Shown here: positions 1 through 8,144 of the stretch, in pieces
How the letters are laid out: every line of letters starts with the position of its first letter
How positions within the stretch are numbered: position 1 is the first letter of the stretch
Source: Paenibacillus aurantius
Lineage (GTDB): Bacteria; Bacillota; Bacilli; Paenibacillales; NBRC-103111
Length of the DNA stretch: 64,000 nt
NCBI RefSeq assembly: GCF_032268605.1
Contig: NZ_CP130318.1
Coordinates: 5,059,501-5,123,500, forward strand
Direction of reading: 5' to 3'
The notes under the pieces: model-generated
Seen by the model: the letters and a program-made list of their open reading frames with translations, nothing else
Told to the model about the DNA's origin: nothing
Database searches by the model: none
Translations under genes and position numbers: made by a program

Positions 1-329
<329 letters not shown>

Positions 330-365
330 TTAAAGCTGGGCTCGCGAGGAACCCGAATATGATCA

Positions 366-647
366 TTAGCCCAGAACGGCCAGAATGTCGCTTTCACGCA
401 TGATGAGCAGTTCGCGTCCTTCGAACTTCACTTCGGTGCCGGCATATTTGGAGAAGATGATGCGGTCGCCTTCTTTCACTTCCAAAGGAACACGTTCTCC
501 GTCCTTGAAGGTTCCGGCGCCAACAGCTACAACACGGCCTTCCTGCGGCTTCTCCTTTGCCGTATCCGGCAATACGATTCCGCTTGCTGTGGTTTCCTCC
601 TTAGCAACGGCTTCGATAACTACGCGATCACCCAAAGGTTTGATCAT
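366..647 (-). CDS. groES: Co-chaperonin GroES
   Basis: This is a full-length 93-residue Cpn10 with the expected start ([13 protein letters not shown]), the mobile loop around residues 17-33 ([20 protein letters not shown]), and the [11 protein letters not shown] and [12 protein letters not shown] segments. It forms the heptameric lid of GroEL in the cytosol. AAAGGAGG precedes the ATG. It is the first gene of the groES-groEL operon, behind a sigma-A promoter and a CIRCE element, so HrcA repression of class I heat-shock genes is expected. Confidence 0.98.
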   Translation of the reverse strand: MIKPLGDRVVIEAVAKEETTASGIVLPDTAKEKPQEGRVVAVGAGTFKDGERVPLEVKEGDRIIFSKYAGTEVKFEGRELLIMRESDILAVLG

Positions 648-682
648 GGAAAAACTGCCTCCTTTAATTTATGTAGCTTGGG

Positions 683-709
683 TTAGCACTCAAGACTGGT
701 TAGTGCTAA
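683..709 (-). promoter_or_regulatory. CIRCE operator (HrcA site) of groESL
   Basis: TTAGCACTC-N9-TAGTGCTAA matches the CIRCE consensus TTAGCACTC-N9-GAGTGCTAA with one substitution, the first base of the right arm in the plus-strand reading. It lies between the -10 box and the groES ribosome binding site, as expected for HrcA repression. Confidence 0.96.
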
Positions 710-720
710 CAACACTATTT

Positions 721-749
721 ATGATAATAATTTTGGGATGATTTTGCAA
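721..749 (-). promoter_or_regulatory. Sigma-A promoter of groES-groEL
   Basis: On the minus strand, TTGCAA (744-749) and TATCAT (721-726) are separated by exactly 17 bp, and the -10 box lies 11 bp upstream of the CIRCE dyad. The -10 matches TATAAT at 5 of 6 positions and the -35 matches TTGACA at 4 of 6. This is read from sequence only. Confidence 0.75.
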
Positions 750-1102
750 GTCTTTTTGGACATTTTTTCAAAGGTTTATCCGATTCGCCAAAAGAACCCG
801 CCAATCGACAACCTGACCGGCCATATGGCGGAAAAGGCTAACGCTTGCGGGTTTTCTAGAGGCATCGCACGATTAGGTTAGACACGACGGAAGGCGGGTA
901 AGTGGCTGCGGAACAAGCCTCTCACCTACGGCTGAAAGGGCTGAACCCTCAGAACCCGACTTCCGCTTCGGCGCATAAATGGCTTTCGACACTATGGCTG
1001 TCACCCTCCCCATTAGAAGGGCGCAAACGAAAACGCGGTGCTGGCTGCCCGAAGGTTCACCTTACTAACGCCCGACAAGCGAAGCTTGGTCCCCTCATTC
1101 CC
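750..1102. other. Intergenic stretch with no recognised gene
   Basis: This gap lies between the groESL promoter and the 3' end of tatC. The reading frames through it have no convincing ribosome binding site and their translations resemble no protein family I know. No tRNA, riboswitch or strong terminator is evident. The tatC-derived repeats begin at 1103. Confidence 0.5.
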
Positions 1103-1186
1103 CATCACTTCGAGCCATATCCCTCTTCCTCATCACTTCGGGCCGTATCCCTCTTCCCCATCACTTCGGACCGTACTCCTCCTCCC
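1103..1186. repeat. Three tandem 28-bp repeats including the 3' end of tatC
   Basis: Units start at 1103, 1131 and 1159, each beginning CATCACTTCG, with a period of exactly 28 bp. The third unit covers the last codons and stop of tatC (EEEYGPK-stop). The other two are near-copies lying beyond the stop, each still reading EEGYGPK-stop or EEGYGSK-stop on the minus strand. Because 28 is not a multiple of 3, the copies are in different frames and cannot extend the protein by readthrough. They look like replication-slippage duplications of the gene end. Confidence 0.85.
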
Positions 1187-1916
1187 ATTCCCGGTCCTGC
1201 TCCAGCTGCCGGCGGTAGATGCGTCCGGACAGCACCACGCTGATCTCGTACAGAATGATAAGCGGCAGGACGATGAGCAGGTTGGACAAGAGATCGGGCG
1301 GCGCAATCAAGGTGGACAGAATGACCAGAATAAGGTACGAATACCGGCGAAGCTTCCGCAGCCGTATCGGGTTCAAGACCCGGAGCTTGGTCAGGAACAT
1401 CACCACAACCGGCAGCTCAAACACGAGGGAGACGGGCAGCAAGATGTTGAACATAAAGGTAAAATATTGCGTAATTCCGTACGTCTCGATAAGGCTCATT
1501 CGTTCGTTAAGGCTCGTGGTGAAAGCCAGGGCGAGCCGGAAGACCACAAAGTAGGCAAACGAGAAGCCGGCCAGAAAAAGCAGCACGGAAAACGGAATGT
1601 ACTTGATCGTGGCCTTCTGTTCCTCTTCGCGAAGCCCCGGCTTGACGAACGCCCAGAGGTGATAAAGCGTAAACGGCAGCGTCACCGCCACCGCAAAAAG
1701 AAAGGCGAATTGAAAATAAACGCGGATCCCGTCTCCCGGCGCGAGGGCGTGCCAGGAAATGCCGGTGGCGGGGGGAATGCTTTTCAAGTAATCGAGAGCC
1801 GGAACGGCGATAAAAAAGCCGGCGACCATCGTGACGACAAGCACGGCCGCCACCCACATAATGCGGCGGCGCAGCTCGCCCAGATGGTCCACCAGCGACA
1901 TTTGATCTTCTTCCAT
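1161..1916 (-). CDS. tatC: Sec-independent translocase TatC (first Tat system)
   Basis: This is a 251-residue polytopic membrane protein with the TatC hallmarks: N-terminal MSLVDHLGELRRR, FVKPGLREEEQK in the first cytoplasmic loop, and six hydrophobic segments. TatC binds twin-arginine signal peptides and with TatA forms the pore for folded proteins. It lies directly downstream of tatA and at the end of the molybdenum-cofactor gene run, like tatAY-tatCY of B. subtilis between moaC and groES. Its C-terminus ends inside a tandem repeat. A second tatC is present at 56336-57064. Confidence 0.96.
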   Translation of the reverse strand: MEEDQMSLVDHLGELRRRIMWVAAVLVVTMVAGFFIAVPALDYLKSIPPATGISWHALAPGDGIRVYFQFAFLFAVAVTLPFTLYHLWAFVKPGLREEEQKATIKYIPFSVLLFLAGFSFAYFVVFRLALAFTTSLNERMSLIETYGITQYFTFMFNILLPVSLVFELPVVVMFLTKLRVLNPIRLRKLRRYSYLILVILSTLIAPPDLLSNLLIVLPLIILYEISVVLSGRIYRRQLEQDREWEEEYGPK

Positions 1917-1966
1917 AGTTCACCAACCCCATGCTTGTATGTGCCCTTTCGAGCCCGCGGGCGGGC

Positions 1967-2233
1967 TTAATCGGGCAGTCGGCGGTTGTCCGGCTTCTTC
2001 GCTTCGGGCTGAGCCTCGGACCGGGTTTCATGAACGCGGACTTCTTCGGCCGGAATCTCCTTGCGGACCGGTTTCGAGTCGTCGTCATCGTTCATAATGT
2101 CCTTGGCCCCGTTCTTGAATTCCTTCAGCGTTTTGCCGAATGCCCTTCCGAGCTCCGGAAGCTTGTTCGGTCCGAACAGCAGCAGGGCCACCAGGACGAT
2201 CAACAGGATTCCTATCGCACTCGGTGTGTGCAT
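1967..2233 (-). CDS. tatA: Twin-arginine translocase subunit TatA (first Tat system)
   Basis: This 88-residue protein has one short N-terminal membrane helix (about residues 6-20), the LLFGPNKLPELGRAFGKTLKEFK hinge and amphipathic helix typical of TatA, and an acidic then basic hydrophilic tail that starts with four consecutive Asp. It supplies the oligomeric pore component. TatC follows 50 bp downstream and the MoeA-like gene ends 37 bp upstream. A minimal TatA-TatC pair without TatB is the usual Gram-positive arrangement. Confidence 0.95.
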   Translation of the reverse strand: MHTPSAIGILLIVLVALLLFGPNKLPELGRAFGKTLKEFKNGAKDIMNDDDDSKPVRKEIPAEEVRVHETRSEAQPEAKKPDNRRLPD

Positions 2234-2270
2234 AGAATCATCTCCTAATCTAAATGTTATGCCTTAAGCA

Positions 2271-3302
2271 TCAGCAGCCGTGAAGCCCGCCGTAGCCCAT
2301 CTCCACAATGTCTTCCTTGCGGATGATTTCGCCGGCGCAAATTCTCGGGAGCAGCACGTCAAACGAAGTGTAAGGGTCATGCATGACGCAGCCGGGAAGC
2401 CCCATAACCGGGATCCCGTCCAGGTAAGCCATCAGCAGCATGGAGCCCGGCAGCATCGGGGTCCCGTAGCTGACGATGTCCGCTCCGGCCTGCCGGATGG
2501 CCCCCGGCGTCCGGTCGTCCGGATCGACGGACATGCCGCCCGTCAGGAGCAGCAGGTCGACCCCTTGCTCCCGGAAGTACCGGATGTCTTCGACAATCCG
2601 GGAGCTCTCGTCGGGCGCAAGCCGCTGCTCCACGACCTCCGAGCCGAGGGCGGCCAGCTTCTCCCGGACGATCGGACCGAACTTGTCCTGGATCCGTCCC
2701 TTGTATACTTCGCTGCCGGTGGTAATAAGTCCTGCCCGCAGCGAACGAAAAGGTTTCACCGAGACGAGCCCCGCTTCACCCGGTCCAGATCCTCCCCCGG
2801 CCCGGTGAGCTTCAGCCAGCCGCTCGACTTCCCGAATGCGCTCCTCCTCGATGACGAGGGGAATGACCCGCGTGCCGACGAGAGCTTGTCCGGGCTTCAC
2901 GACGGTGTTGGTCTTAACCGTCGAGAAGACGACGGATTCTAGCGCGTTGGCGGCGTTGACAAAATCCCGGGGGATTTTGGCCAGGCCGTGAATCGAGGAT
3001 TTCAGGCTTACCTTTCCCTCATGCGGGTCGGTCAGCACAATATGCTCTCCCGCCGCCGCGTGCGCCATCCGCAGGGCGGCTTCATCCTCGTGAAGATAGC
3101 CGTCGGCCAAATCCAGCGTGTAGATGTGCTCCTTGCCGATGGAAAGGAGCGCGGGAATGTCGTCTTCCCGGACAACGTGGCCTTTCTTGAACAGCCTTCC
3201 CTTGAATTCCCCGGGAAGGATCTGGGTTAAATCGTGGGCGAGCACCAGCCCGACCGCTTCCTCCACCTTCACTTCGCGCAGCATTCCGGCGGGGGCGGTC
3301 AT
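2271..3302 (-). CDS. MoeA-like molybdopterin-binding protein
   Basis: This 343-residue protein has a C-terminal molybdopterin-binding fold: RAGLITTGSEVYKGRIQDKFG near residue 187, LLLTGGMSVDPDDRTPGAIR near residue 250, and GLPGCVMHDPYTSFDVLLPRI near residue 302. It is shorter than a standard MoeA (about 400-430 residues) and its N-terminal part differs, so it belongs to the MoeA-like family seen with molybdenum hydroxylases rather than being a certain MoeA. A role in inserting molybdenum or handling MPT-AMP is an inference. It overlaps mogA by 4 bp (ATGA), implying translational coupling. The C-terminus ends YGGLHGC. Confidence 0.8.
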   Translation of the reverse strand: MTAPAGMLREVKVEEAVGLVLAHDLTQILPGEFKGRLFKKGHVVREDDIPALLSIGKEHIYTLDLADGYLHEDEAALRMAHAAAGEHIVLTDPHEGKVSLKSSIHGLAKIPRDFVNAANALESVVFSTVKTNTVVKPGQALVGTRVIPLVIEEERIREVERLAEAHRAGGGSGPGEAGLVSVKPFRSLRAGLITTGSEVYKGRIQDKFGPIVREKLAALGSEVVEQRLAPDESSRIVEDIRYFREQGVDLLLLTGGMSVDPDDRTPGAIRQAGADIVSYGTPMLPGSMLLMAYLDGIPVMGLPGCVMHDPYTSFDVLLPRICAGEIIRKEDIVEMGYGGLHGC

Positions 3303-3790
3303 GAATGATCCGCTCCGCTTCCCGTCAGAATGCTGAGCGCGTGAGGCAGCTCGTCGATGATCGCCGCCAGATTCTCGGCGACTCCCTTCGGGCTGCCCGG
3401 CAAGTTCACGATGAGCGTCTTGCCGCGGATCCCCGCCACCCCGCGGGACAGCATCGCGCGCGGGGAGCGCTGCATGGACGCCATCCTCATCGCTTCGGGC
3501 AGACCGGGAACGAGCCGTTCCACGACCTGCAGTGTGGCCTCGGGGGTCACATCCCGCGGCGCCAGGCCGGTGCCTCCCGTCGTCAGAATCAGGTCGGCTT
3601 GATAGTATTCCGTCATCTCGATCAGAGAGGCCATGATTTCGTTCATTTCGTCGGGGACGATGCGGTACTCGACGATTTCCCCCATGAGCTCCTCTTCGAC
3701 AAGCTCGCGGATGACTTGGGCGCTGGTATCCTCTCTCTGCCCTCTCGAGCCTTTATCACTGGCTGTTAGAATCGCTACCTTCCAGCGCAT
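3299..3790 (-). CDS. mogA: Molybdopterin adenylyltransferase MogA/MoaB type
   Basis: This 163-residue single-domain protein has the MPT-binding signatures AILTASDKGSRGQREDTS (about 7-24), DLILTTGGTGLAPRDVTPEA (about 67-86) and LIVNLPGSPKGVAENL (about 127-142). The family adenylates molybdopterin before molybdenum insertion. It sits between moaC (33 bp upstream) and the MoeA-like gene (4-bp overlap). MogA and MoaB cannot be told apart by eye, so the symbol is provisional. Confidence 0.88.
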   Translation of the reverse strand: MRWKVAILTASDKGSRGQREDTSAQVIRELVEEELMGEIVEYRIVPDEMNEIMASLIEMTEYYQADLILTTGGTGLAPRDVTPEATLQVVERLVPGLPEAMRMASMQRSPRAMLSRGVAGIRGKTLIVNLPGSPKGVAENLAAIIDELPHALSILTGSGADHS

Positions 3791-3823
3791 GGCCGTTCAC
3801 CTCTCTCCTAGTGTATCAAATAA

Positions 3824-4321
3824 TCAGGAAGAAATCGTATCGTTTCTGTGAAAATCTCCGCTCTTGCCGCCGGTTTTGTGGGTAAGATGCGTCGGGCCGA
3901 TCTCCATTTCCTTCTCCAGCGCCTTGCACATGTCATAGACGGTCAGCGCCGCGGCGGAAACCGCCGTCAACGCCTCCATCTCCACGCCGGTAGGACCCGT
4001 TATGCGGACCGTTGCTTCTATATATAATTCATCTGTCCCGTTGTCGTCGAAGCGGATGTCGATTCCCCGCAAGGCAAGCGGATGGCACATCGGAATCCAC
4101 TCGGACGTCTTCTTGGCCGCCATGACCCCGGCCACCTGAGCGACGGCCAGCACATCGCCCTTTCCGATGCGGCCCTGCCGGATTGCGTCCAGCGTGCCGG
4201 GCTTCATGCGGACCGTGGTCCGGGCAGTCGCTTCACGGCGGGTCTCCTGCTTTTCCGTCACATCAACCATCCGGGCCCGGCCCTGCTCATTAAAATGGGT
4301 CAACCCCTCATTCTCCGGCAT
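3824..4321 (-). CDS. moaC: Cyclic pyranopterin monophosphate synthase MoaC
   Basis: This 165-residue protein has the MoaC signature: [16 protein letters not shown] at the start, [20 protein letters not shown] in the middle, and [25 protein letters not shown] with a following K-G-D (KSGDFHR). MoaC forms cyclic pyranopterin monophosphate with MoaA, the first step of molybdenum-cofactor synthesis. No moaA, moaD, moaE, moeB or mobA is present here, so those must lie elsewhere. moaC occupies the equivalent position in the B. subtilis block. Confidence 0.95.
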   Translation of the reverse strand: MPENEGLTHFNEQGRARMVDVTEKQETRREATARTTVRMKPGTLDAIRQGRIGKGDVLAVAQVAGVMAAKKTSEWIPMCHPLALRGIDIRFDDNGTDELYIEATVRITGPTGVEMEALTAVSAAALTVYDMCKALEKEMEIGPTHLTHKTGGKSGDFHRNDTISS

Positions 4322-4398
4322 GGCATCCGCCTCCTTTATAAGTATCGTGTAATCGTATCGTTATGGAGGTGTCGCAAAACATAAAAAAATTAACGCCG

Positions 4399-5034
4399 TT
4401 AACCTTCATCCCGCCCCGGCAAAAAGGGCTCCTCTCCGGCGGCTACCCAGCGGGACTCCGTCACCACCGCATGCACGGGTATATCGTGAGGCTCCGTAGG
4501 AACCTCCGGCACAAGCTGAAGCTCGAAAGCAAGGGCCAGCAGGAACGGCAGCGTGCCGTGACGGCGGGCATACTCGGATAAAAAGCGGTCGTAATAGCCC
4601 CCGCCGTAGCCAAGCCTGCCGCCCTTCGGGTCGAAAGCAAGGCCCGGCATCAGAACCCAGCCGATAAGAGCGGTGTCCGGCAGCTCCGGGCACTCCGGCT
4701 TGGGCTCCGGGATTCCCCATATCCCCTGCTGCACATCCTCGCGGGAGGAAAGGAGATGAAGCTTCATTTCCTTCGTCTTCGACAGGGTCCGCGGGGCGGC
4801 CGTCGGAATTCCGGCACGCCAGCAAAACTCCAGCAGGGGAAAGGTGTCGACCTCCGCGCCAAAGGAAAGATACGAGAAGACAACCGGCGGATAGGAAGAG
4901 GCTGACTCCCTCAGCCGTTCCGCCACCCGTTCGCAAATGATGCGCGAGATCCGGCTTCTCTCTTCCGGCGGAAGCGCGGACCGCTTCTCCTCGATCTCCC
5001 GGCGGAGCCGTTTTTTCGATTGGGGCGCTTGCAT
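4399..5034 (-). CDS. 5-formyltetrahydrofolate cyclo-ligase
   Basis: This is a cytosolic enzyme that converts 5-formyl-THF to 5,10-methenyl-THF using ATP. Family motifs are the basic N-terminus (KKRLRREIEEKRSALPPEERSR), YLSFGAEVDTFPLL, and the glycine-rich GRLGYGGGYYDRFLSEY near the C-terminus. I chose the ATG at 5034 (211 residues) because GAGGAG precedes it at normal spacing; an upstream in-frame GTG at 5064 lacks a good site. It is the first gene of the minus-strand run with moaC, mogA, the MoeA-like gene and tatAC, divergent from the DUF2500 gene. Confidence 0.93.
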   Translation of the reverse strand: MQAPQSKKRLRREIEEKRSALPPEERSRISRIICERVAERLRESASSYPPVVFSYLSFGAEVDTFPLLEFCWRAGIPTAAPRTLSKTKEMKLHLLSSREDVQQGIWGIPEPKPECPELPDTALIGWVLMPGLAFDPKGGRLGYGGGYYDRFLSEYARRHGTLPFLLALAFELQLVPEVPTEPHDIPVHAVVTESRWVAAGEEPFLPGRDEG

Positions 5035-5219
5035 GGGAATTCCCGTCTCCTCTTGTTTGATCACGTACTGGCAGTTGATCTCATTTTAGCACAAGGTTGT
5101 CCGTAAGAAAAAGCAGTCTACTAAAGAAGAAACATTCCGGGGGTTCCTTGCGTACTAAAAGATAAGCAAGAAGCAAAAAGAGTAAGCTTGCTATCACATC
5201 CTCGAGGAGGTGGGGCCCC

Positions 5220-5600
5220 ATGATGACCAATCCGGGTTTTGGCGGGGGCGGAATAAGCCATGCGTTGTTTTCCCTCTTCCCGATTATTTTCGGGACGGTC
5301 TTTGTACTGGTGATCGGTACGATTCTGGTGAAGTCCGTTAAGGGAGTCTCCCAGTGGTCCTCCAACAACCAGGCGGAACGGCGGAAGGAGTGGGCCCGCG
5401 TGGTCACCAAACGCACCCAGGTGTACGGAGGGTCGGGGGACACCAGCGCGTCAACCGACTATTATGTAACCTTCGAGCTGCCCGACCGCAGCCGCCTGGA
5501 AATGAAGCTGCGCGGAGCCGAGTACGGGCTGCTGGCCGAAGGGGATACCGGCACCCTGGACTACCAGGGGACCCGTTTTCATGCTTTTCAGCGGGAATAA
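5220..5600 (+). CDS. DUF2500 membrane protein
   Basis: This 126-residue protein has one hydrophobic segment at about residues 13-37 (ALFSLFPIIFGTVFVLVIG) and a C-terminal soluble domain with TDYYVTFELPDRSRLEM and YGLLAEGDTGTLDYQGTRFHAF, the pattern of the DUF2500 family of small SH3-like envelope proteins of unknown function. CGAGGAGG precedes the start, which could be either of two adjacent ATGs. It is transcribed toward the ABC-F gene, 150 bp away. No function can be assigned. Confidence 0.85.
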   Translation: MMTNPGFGGGGISHALFSLFPIIFGTVFVLVIGTILVKSVKGVSQWSSNNQAERRKEWARVVTKRTQVYGGSGDTSASTDYYVTFELPDRSRLEMKLRGAEYGLLAEGDTGTLDYQGTRFHAFQRE

Positions 5601-5750
5601 AGGCCTTCGTCTTCTGCTTTGCCGGCGTTTCATGTAAACTGAGGATAAGAACCGCCCGAAAAAGGCATCAACATGCCGCCCGCCTCCCCTTCTTACCTGG
5701 AGATGGCCCGGGCATTGCAGAAGGCGAAAAATGATGGAGGTTTGTGTACC

Positions 5751-7691
5751 ATGCTGCTGCAGGCTGTCAACATTACCAAAAGCTACGGGGTCCGCCCCGT
5801 GCTGTCCCATATATCCATTCAAGTCAACGAACGGGAAAAAATCGGGTTAGTCGGCGTAAACGGTGCCGGAAAATCTACGTTTCTACAAATTATTGCCGGG
5901 GAAATGTCGTACGATAGCGGCGAGATTTACAAAGCGAAAGAAACGCGTGTCGGTTATTTGGCCCAGAACAGCGGACTGGATTCCGACAAGACGATTTATG
6001 AGGAAATGCGCGAGGTCTTCTCCCATCTGCTGACGGCGGAGAAGGAGCTGCGCGGCCTGGAGCAGGCGATGTCGGATCCTGACCTGCTCGCCGACGAAAA
6101 GAAGTACAACGAAACGATGAACCGCTATGCGGCCCGCTCGGAGTGGTTCCGGGAACAGGGCGGCTATGAGATCGAATCCAAAATCCGCAGCATCCTGCAC
6201 GGGATGGGCTTCGGAAGCTTCCCCGCGGACACGGTGGTCTCAACGCTGAGCGGAGGCCAGAAAACGCGGCTGGCCTTGGCCAAAATGCTCCTCCAGGAGC
6301 CGGATCTGCTCATGCTCGACGAGCCGACCAACCATCTCGACATCCAGACGCTGACGTGGCTGGAGGATTACCTGCGAGGCTATCCCGGCGCCATCCTGGT
6401 CGTCTCCCACGACCGTTACTTTCTGGATGCGCTTGTCGGCACCATCTACGAGATCGAGCGCCATACGTCCAAGCGGTACACCGGCAACTACTCGCGTTAT
6501 GTCGAAACGAAAGCCGCCGAGTACGAGATTCAAATGAAGCAGTACGAGAAGCAGCAGGACGAGATCGCGAAGATGGAGGATTTTATCCAGAAGAACATCG
6601 TCCGTGCCTCCACCACGAAAAGAGCCCAGAGCCGGCGCAAGGCGCTGGACCGGATGGACCGCATCGACAAGCCTCTCGGCGAGCTGAAACGGGCCTCCTT
6701 CTCGTTCGAAATCGAGCAGACGACGGGCAAGGACGTCCTGAACGCCGAGAACCTGTCCGTTTCCTTCGACGGCACTACCCCGCTTTTCCGTCATGTGTCG
6801 TTTCAGCTGTCCCGCGGCGACACGGCGGCACTCATCGGCCCGAACGGAATCGGGAAGTCCACCCTGCTGAAGACGCTCATCGGGGACCGCCGCCCGGACG
6901 CCGGGACCTTCAAGTGGGGAGCCAACGTCAAGCTCGGCTACTACGACCAGGAGCAGACCGGGTTGAATCCGGAGCATACCGTGCTGGATGAGGTGTGGAG
7001 CGCTTTCCCTCATCTGGAAGAAGCGCGCATCCGGTCGGTGCTCGGGAGCTTCCTGTTCAGCGGAGAGGACGTCTTCAAGAAAATTGCCGGCCTAAGCGGA
7101 GGAGAGAAGGCCCGGGTGTCCCTGGCCAAGCTGATGCTTCAGAACGCCAACGTGCTCATTCTGGATGAGCCGACCAACCATTTGGACCTGTACAGCAAGG
7201 AAGTGCTGGAGGCCTCGCTCATGGACTACGAGGGCACCCTGCTCTTCATCTCCCATGACCGGTACTTCCTGAACAAAATGGCGGACCGCATCCTTGAGCT
7301 GAAGCCGGACGGAGTGGAAGCCTATCTGGGCAACTACGACGATTACCTGGAGAAGAAGGCCGAACTCGCCGCGATCGAAGCCGACCGGCTGGCCGCAGCC
7401 GCAGCCGCCGCCGTCGACAAGAAAGGCTCCGCCCCTCCTGTCGAGAAGCCGACCGACTACGAGGCCGACAAAAAGGCGAAGCGGGAAGAACGCAGCCGCC
7501 AGCGGAGGCTGGAGCAGCTCGAGCAGGACATTGCCCGGCTGGAAGGCGAAATCGCCGCTCTCGAGGAAGAGCTGGCTTTACCGGAAGTGTACCAGGATTA
7601 TATGCTCGTACAAGAGAGGAACCAGGCCATCGACGCCAAGAAGGCGGAGCTTCAGACCGGGTATGAAGAATGGGAACAGCTTTTGGCCTAA
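5751..7691 (+). CDS. ABC-F family ATPase (YdiF/Uup type)
   Basis: This 646-residue soluble protein has two ABC domains and no membrane segments. The first has GVNGAGKST, LSGGQKTRLALAK and LLMLDEPTNHLD; the second has GPNGIGKST, LSGGEKARVSLAK and VLILDEPTNHLD. A linker around residues 240-320 is rich in E, K and Q (YEKQQDEIAKMEDFIQKN), as in ABC-F proteins that act at the ribosomal E site. The C-terminal 100 residues form a charged coiled coil, as in Uup and YdiF. The ATG at 5751 follows GGAGG. It occupies the ydiF position relative to tsaD and moaC. A ribosome-related housekeeping role is more likely than drug resistance. Confidence 0.92.
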   Translation: MLLQAVNITKSYGVRPVLSHISIQVNEREKIGLVGVNGAGKSTFLQIIAGEMSYDSGEIYKAKETRVGYLAQNSGLDSDKTIYEEMREVFSHLLTAEKELRGLEQAMSDPDLLADEKKYNETMNRYAARSEWFREQGGYEIESKIRSILHGMGFGSFPADTVVSTLSGGQKTRLALAKMLLQEPDLLMLDEPTNHLDIQTLTWLEDYLRGYPGAILVVSHDRYFLDALVGTIYEIERHTSKRYTGNYSRYVETKAAEYEIQMKQYEKQQDEIAKMEDFIQKNIVRASTTKRAQSRRKALDRMDRIDKPLGELKRASFSFEIEQTTGKDVLNAENLSVSFDGTTPLFRHVSFQLSRGDTAALIGPNGIGKSTLLKTLIGDRRPDAGTFKWGANVKLGYYDQEQTGLNPEHTVLDEVWSAFPHLEEARIRSVLGSFLFSGEDVFKKIAGLSGGEKARVSLAKLMLQNANVLILDEPTNHLDLYSKEVLEASLMDYEGTLLFISHDRYFLNKMADRILELKPDGVEAYLGNYDDYLEKKAELAAIEADRLAAAAAAAVDKKGSAPPVEKPTDYEADKKAKREERSRQRRLEQLEQDIARLEGEIAALEEELALPEVYQDYMLVQERNQAIDAKKAELQTGYEEWEQLLA

Positions 7692-7727
7692 ATAAGCAAT
7701 GCCGTTAATCTTTCCCCGCTTAAAATT

Positions 7728-7764
7728 ACCGTTATACACACAGGAACCCCTTGCATATAACGGT
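7728..7764. repeat. Perfect inverted repeat ACCGTTATA-N19-TATAACGGT
   Basis: The 9-bp arms lie at 7728-7736 and 7756-7764, between the ABC-F stop and its terminator. The left arm overlaps a DnaA-box-like 9-mer (7732-7740). There is no T-run after it, so it is not itself a terminator. It may be a protein-binding dyad or an RNA hairpin in the ABC-F 3' UTR. Confidence 0.6.
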
Positions 7765-8090
7765 TACGGGATAAAGTACCAAAGGGAGCTCCGATTGGGG
7801 GCTCCCTTCCTTGTTTATACCATAATATTGGTTGCGCAAACGTTTACCTGGATAATCCCTTCCAGGAAGCAAACCATCGCCTTATCCACAGGGTTATCCC
7901 CATAATCACAGGGTCTTTAGGCCTGTTTGGACAAGGTTTTCCCGCTTCTCCACAGAGTTATCCCCATTATTAACATTTTTCTTGGGAAAACTTATCCCGA
8001 ACTAGCGGCAACGTTTAGGACCTACTCCCAAAAGGGTTTTCCCCATTTTGTCCACATTATACACAGGGGGTGTGGATAACTATATCCACA
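7732..8090. other. DnaA-box cluster between ydiF-like gene and leuA
   Basis: Nine 9-mers match TTATCCACA with at most one mismatch: 7732-7740, 7882-7890 (perfect), 7894-7902, 7946-7954, 7958-7966, 8048-8056, 8057-8065, 8071-8079 (perfect, opposite strand) and 8082-8090. Boxes 7882/7894 and 7946/7958 form two copies of a 12-bp-spaced pair repeated 64 bp apart. The stretch is AT-richer than its surroundings and has no gene. There is no dnaA, dnaN or rpmH nearby, so it is not the ordinary oriC. B. subtilis carries DnaA-box clusters outside oriC that restrain initiation, one of them, as I recall, next to gcp (tsaD); this gap is the positional equivalent. Confidence 0.85.
7782..7815 (+). terminator. 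Rho-independent terminator after the ABC-F gene
   Basis: AAGGGAGC (7782-7789) pairs with GCTCCCTT (7801-7808), helped by adjacent C-G pairs, followed by the T-rich CCTTGTTTA. It lies 90 bp after the stop codon. Confidence 0.7.
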
Positions 8091-8093
8091 CCC
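8068..8093. repeat. Perfect 11-bp palindrome formed by two facing DnaA boxes
   Basis: GGGTGTGGATA (8068-8078) and TATCCACACCC (8083-8093) flank a 4-base loop. The arms contain a perfect DnaA box (8071-8079, minus strand) facing a one-mismatch box (8082-8090, plus strand). On the plus strand TTTT follows, so it could also terminate transcripts arriving from the left. Both roles are possible. Confidence 0.7.
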
Positions 8094-8144
8094 TTTTGAA
8101 ACAGATTTTGAAGAAAAAGTTGAGAATTTTTATCCGGCGACAAG

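Noticed and set aside
1103-1186. CRISPR array
   Set aside because: The 28-bp units follow each other with no spacers, are imperfect copies of the tatC 3' end, and no cas gene is near.
902-1243. Small gene in the groES-tatC gap
   Set aside because: The start has no ribosome binding site, the translation is Pro/Ser-rich without resemblance to a known family, and the frame runs through the tatC tail repeats on the opposite strand.
7732-8090. Chromosomal replication origin oriC
   Set aside because: The DnaA boxes are dense, but dnaA, dnaN, recF and rpmH are absent and the surrounding genes belong to the tsaD-groEL block, so an accessory cluster fits better.
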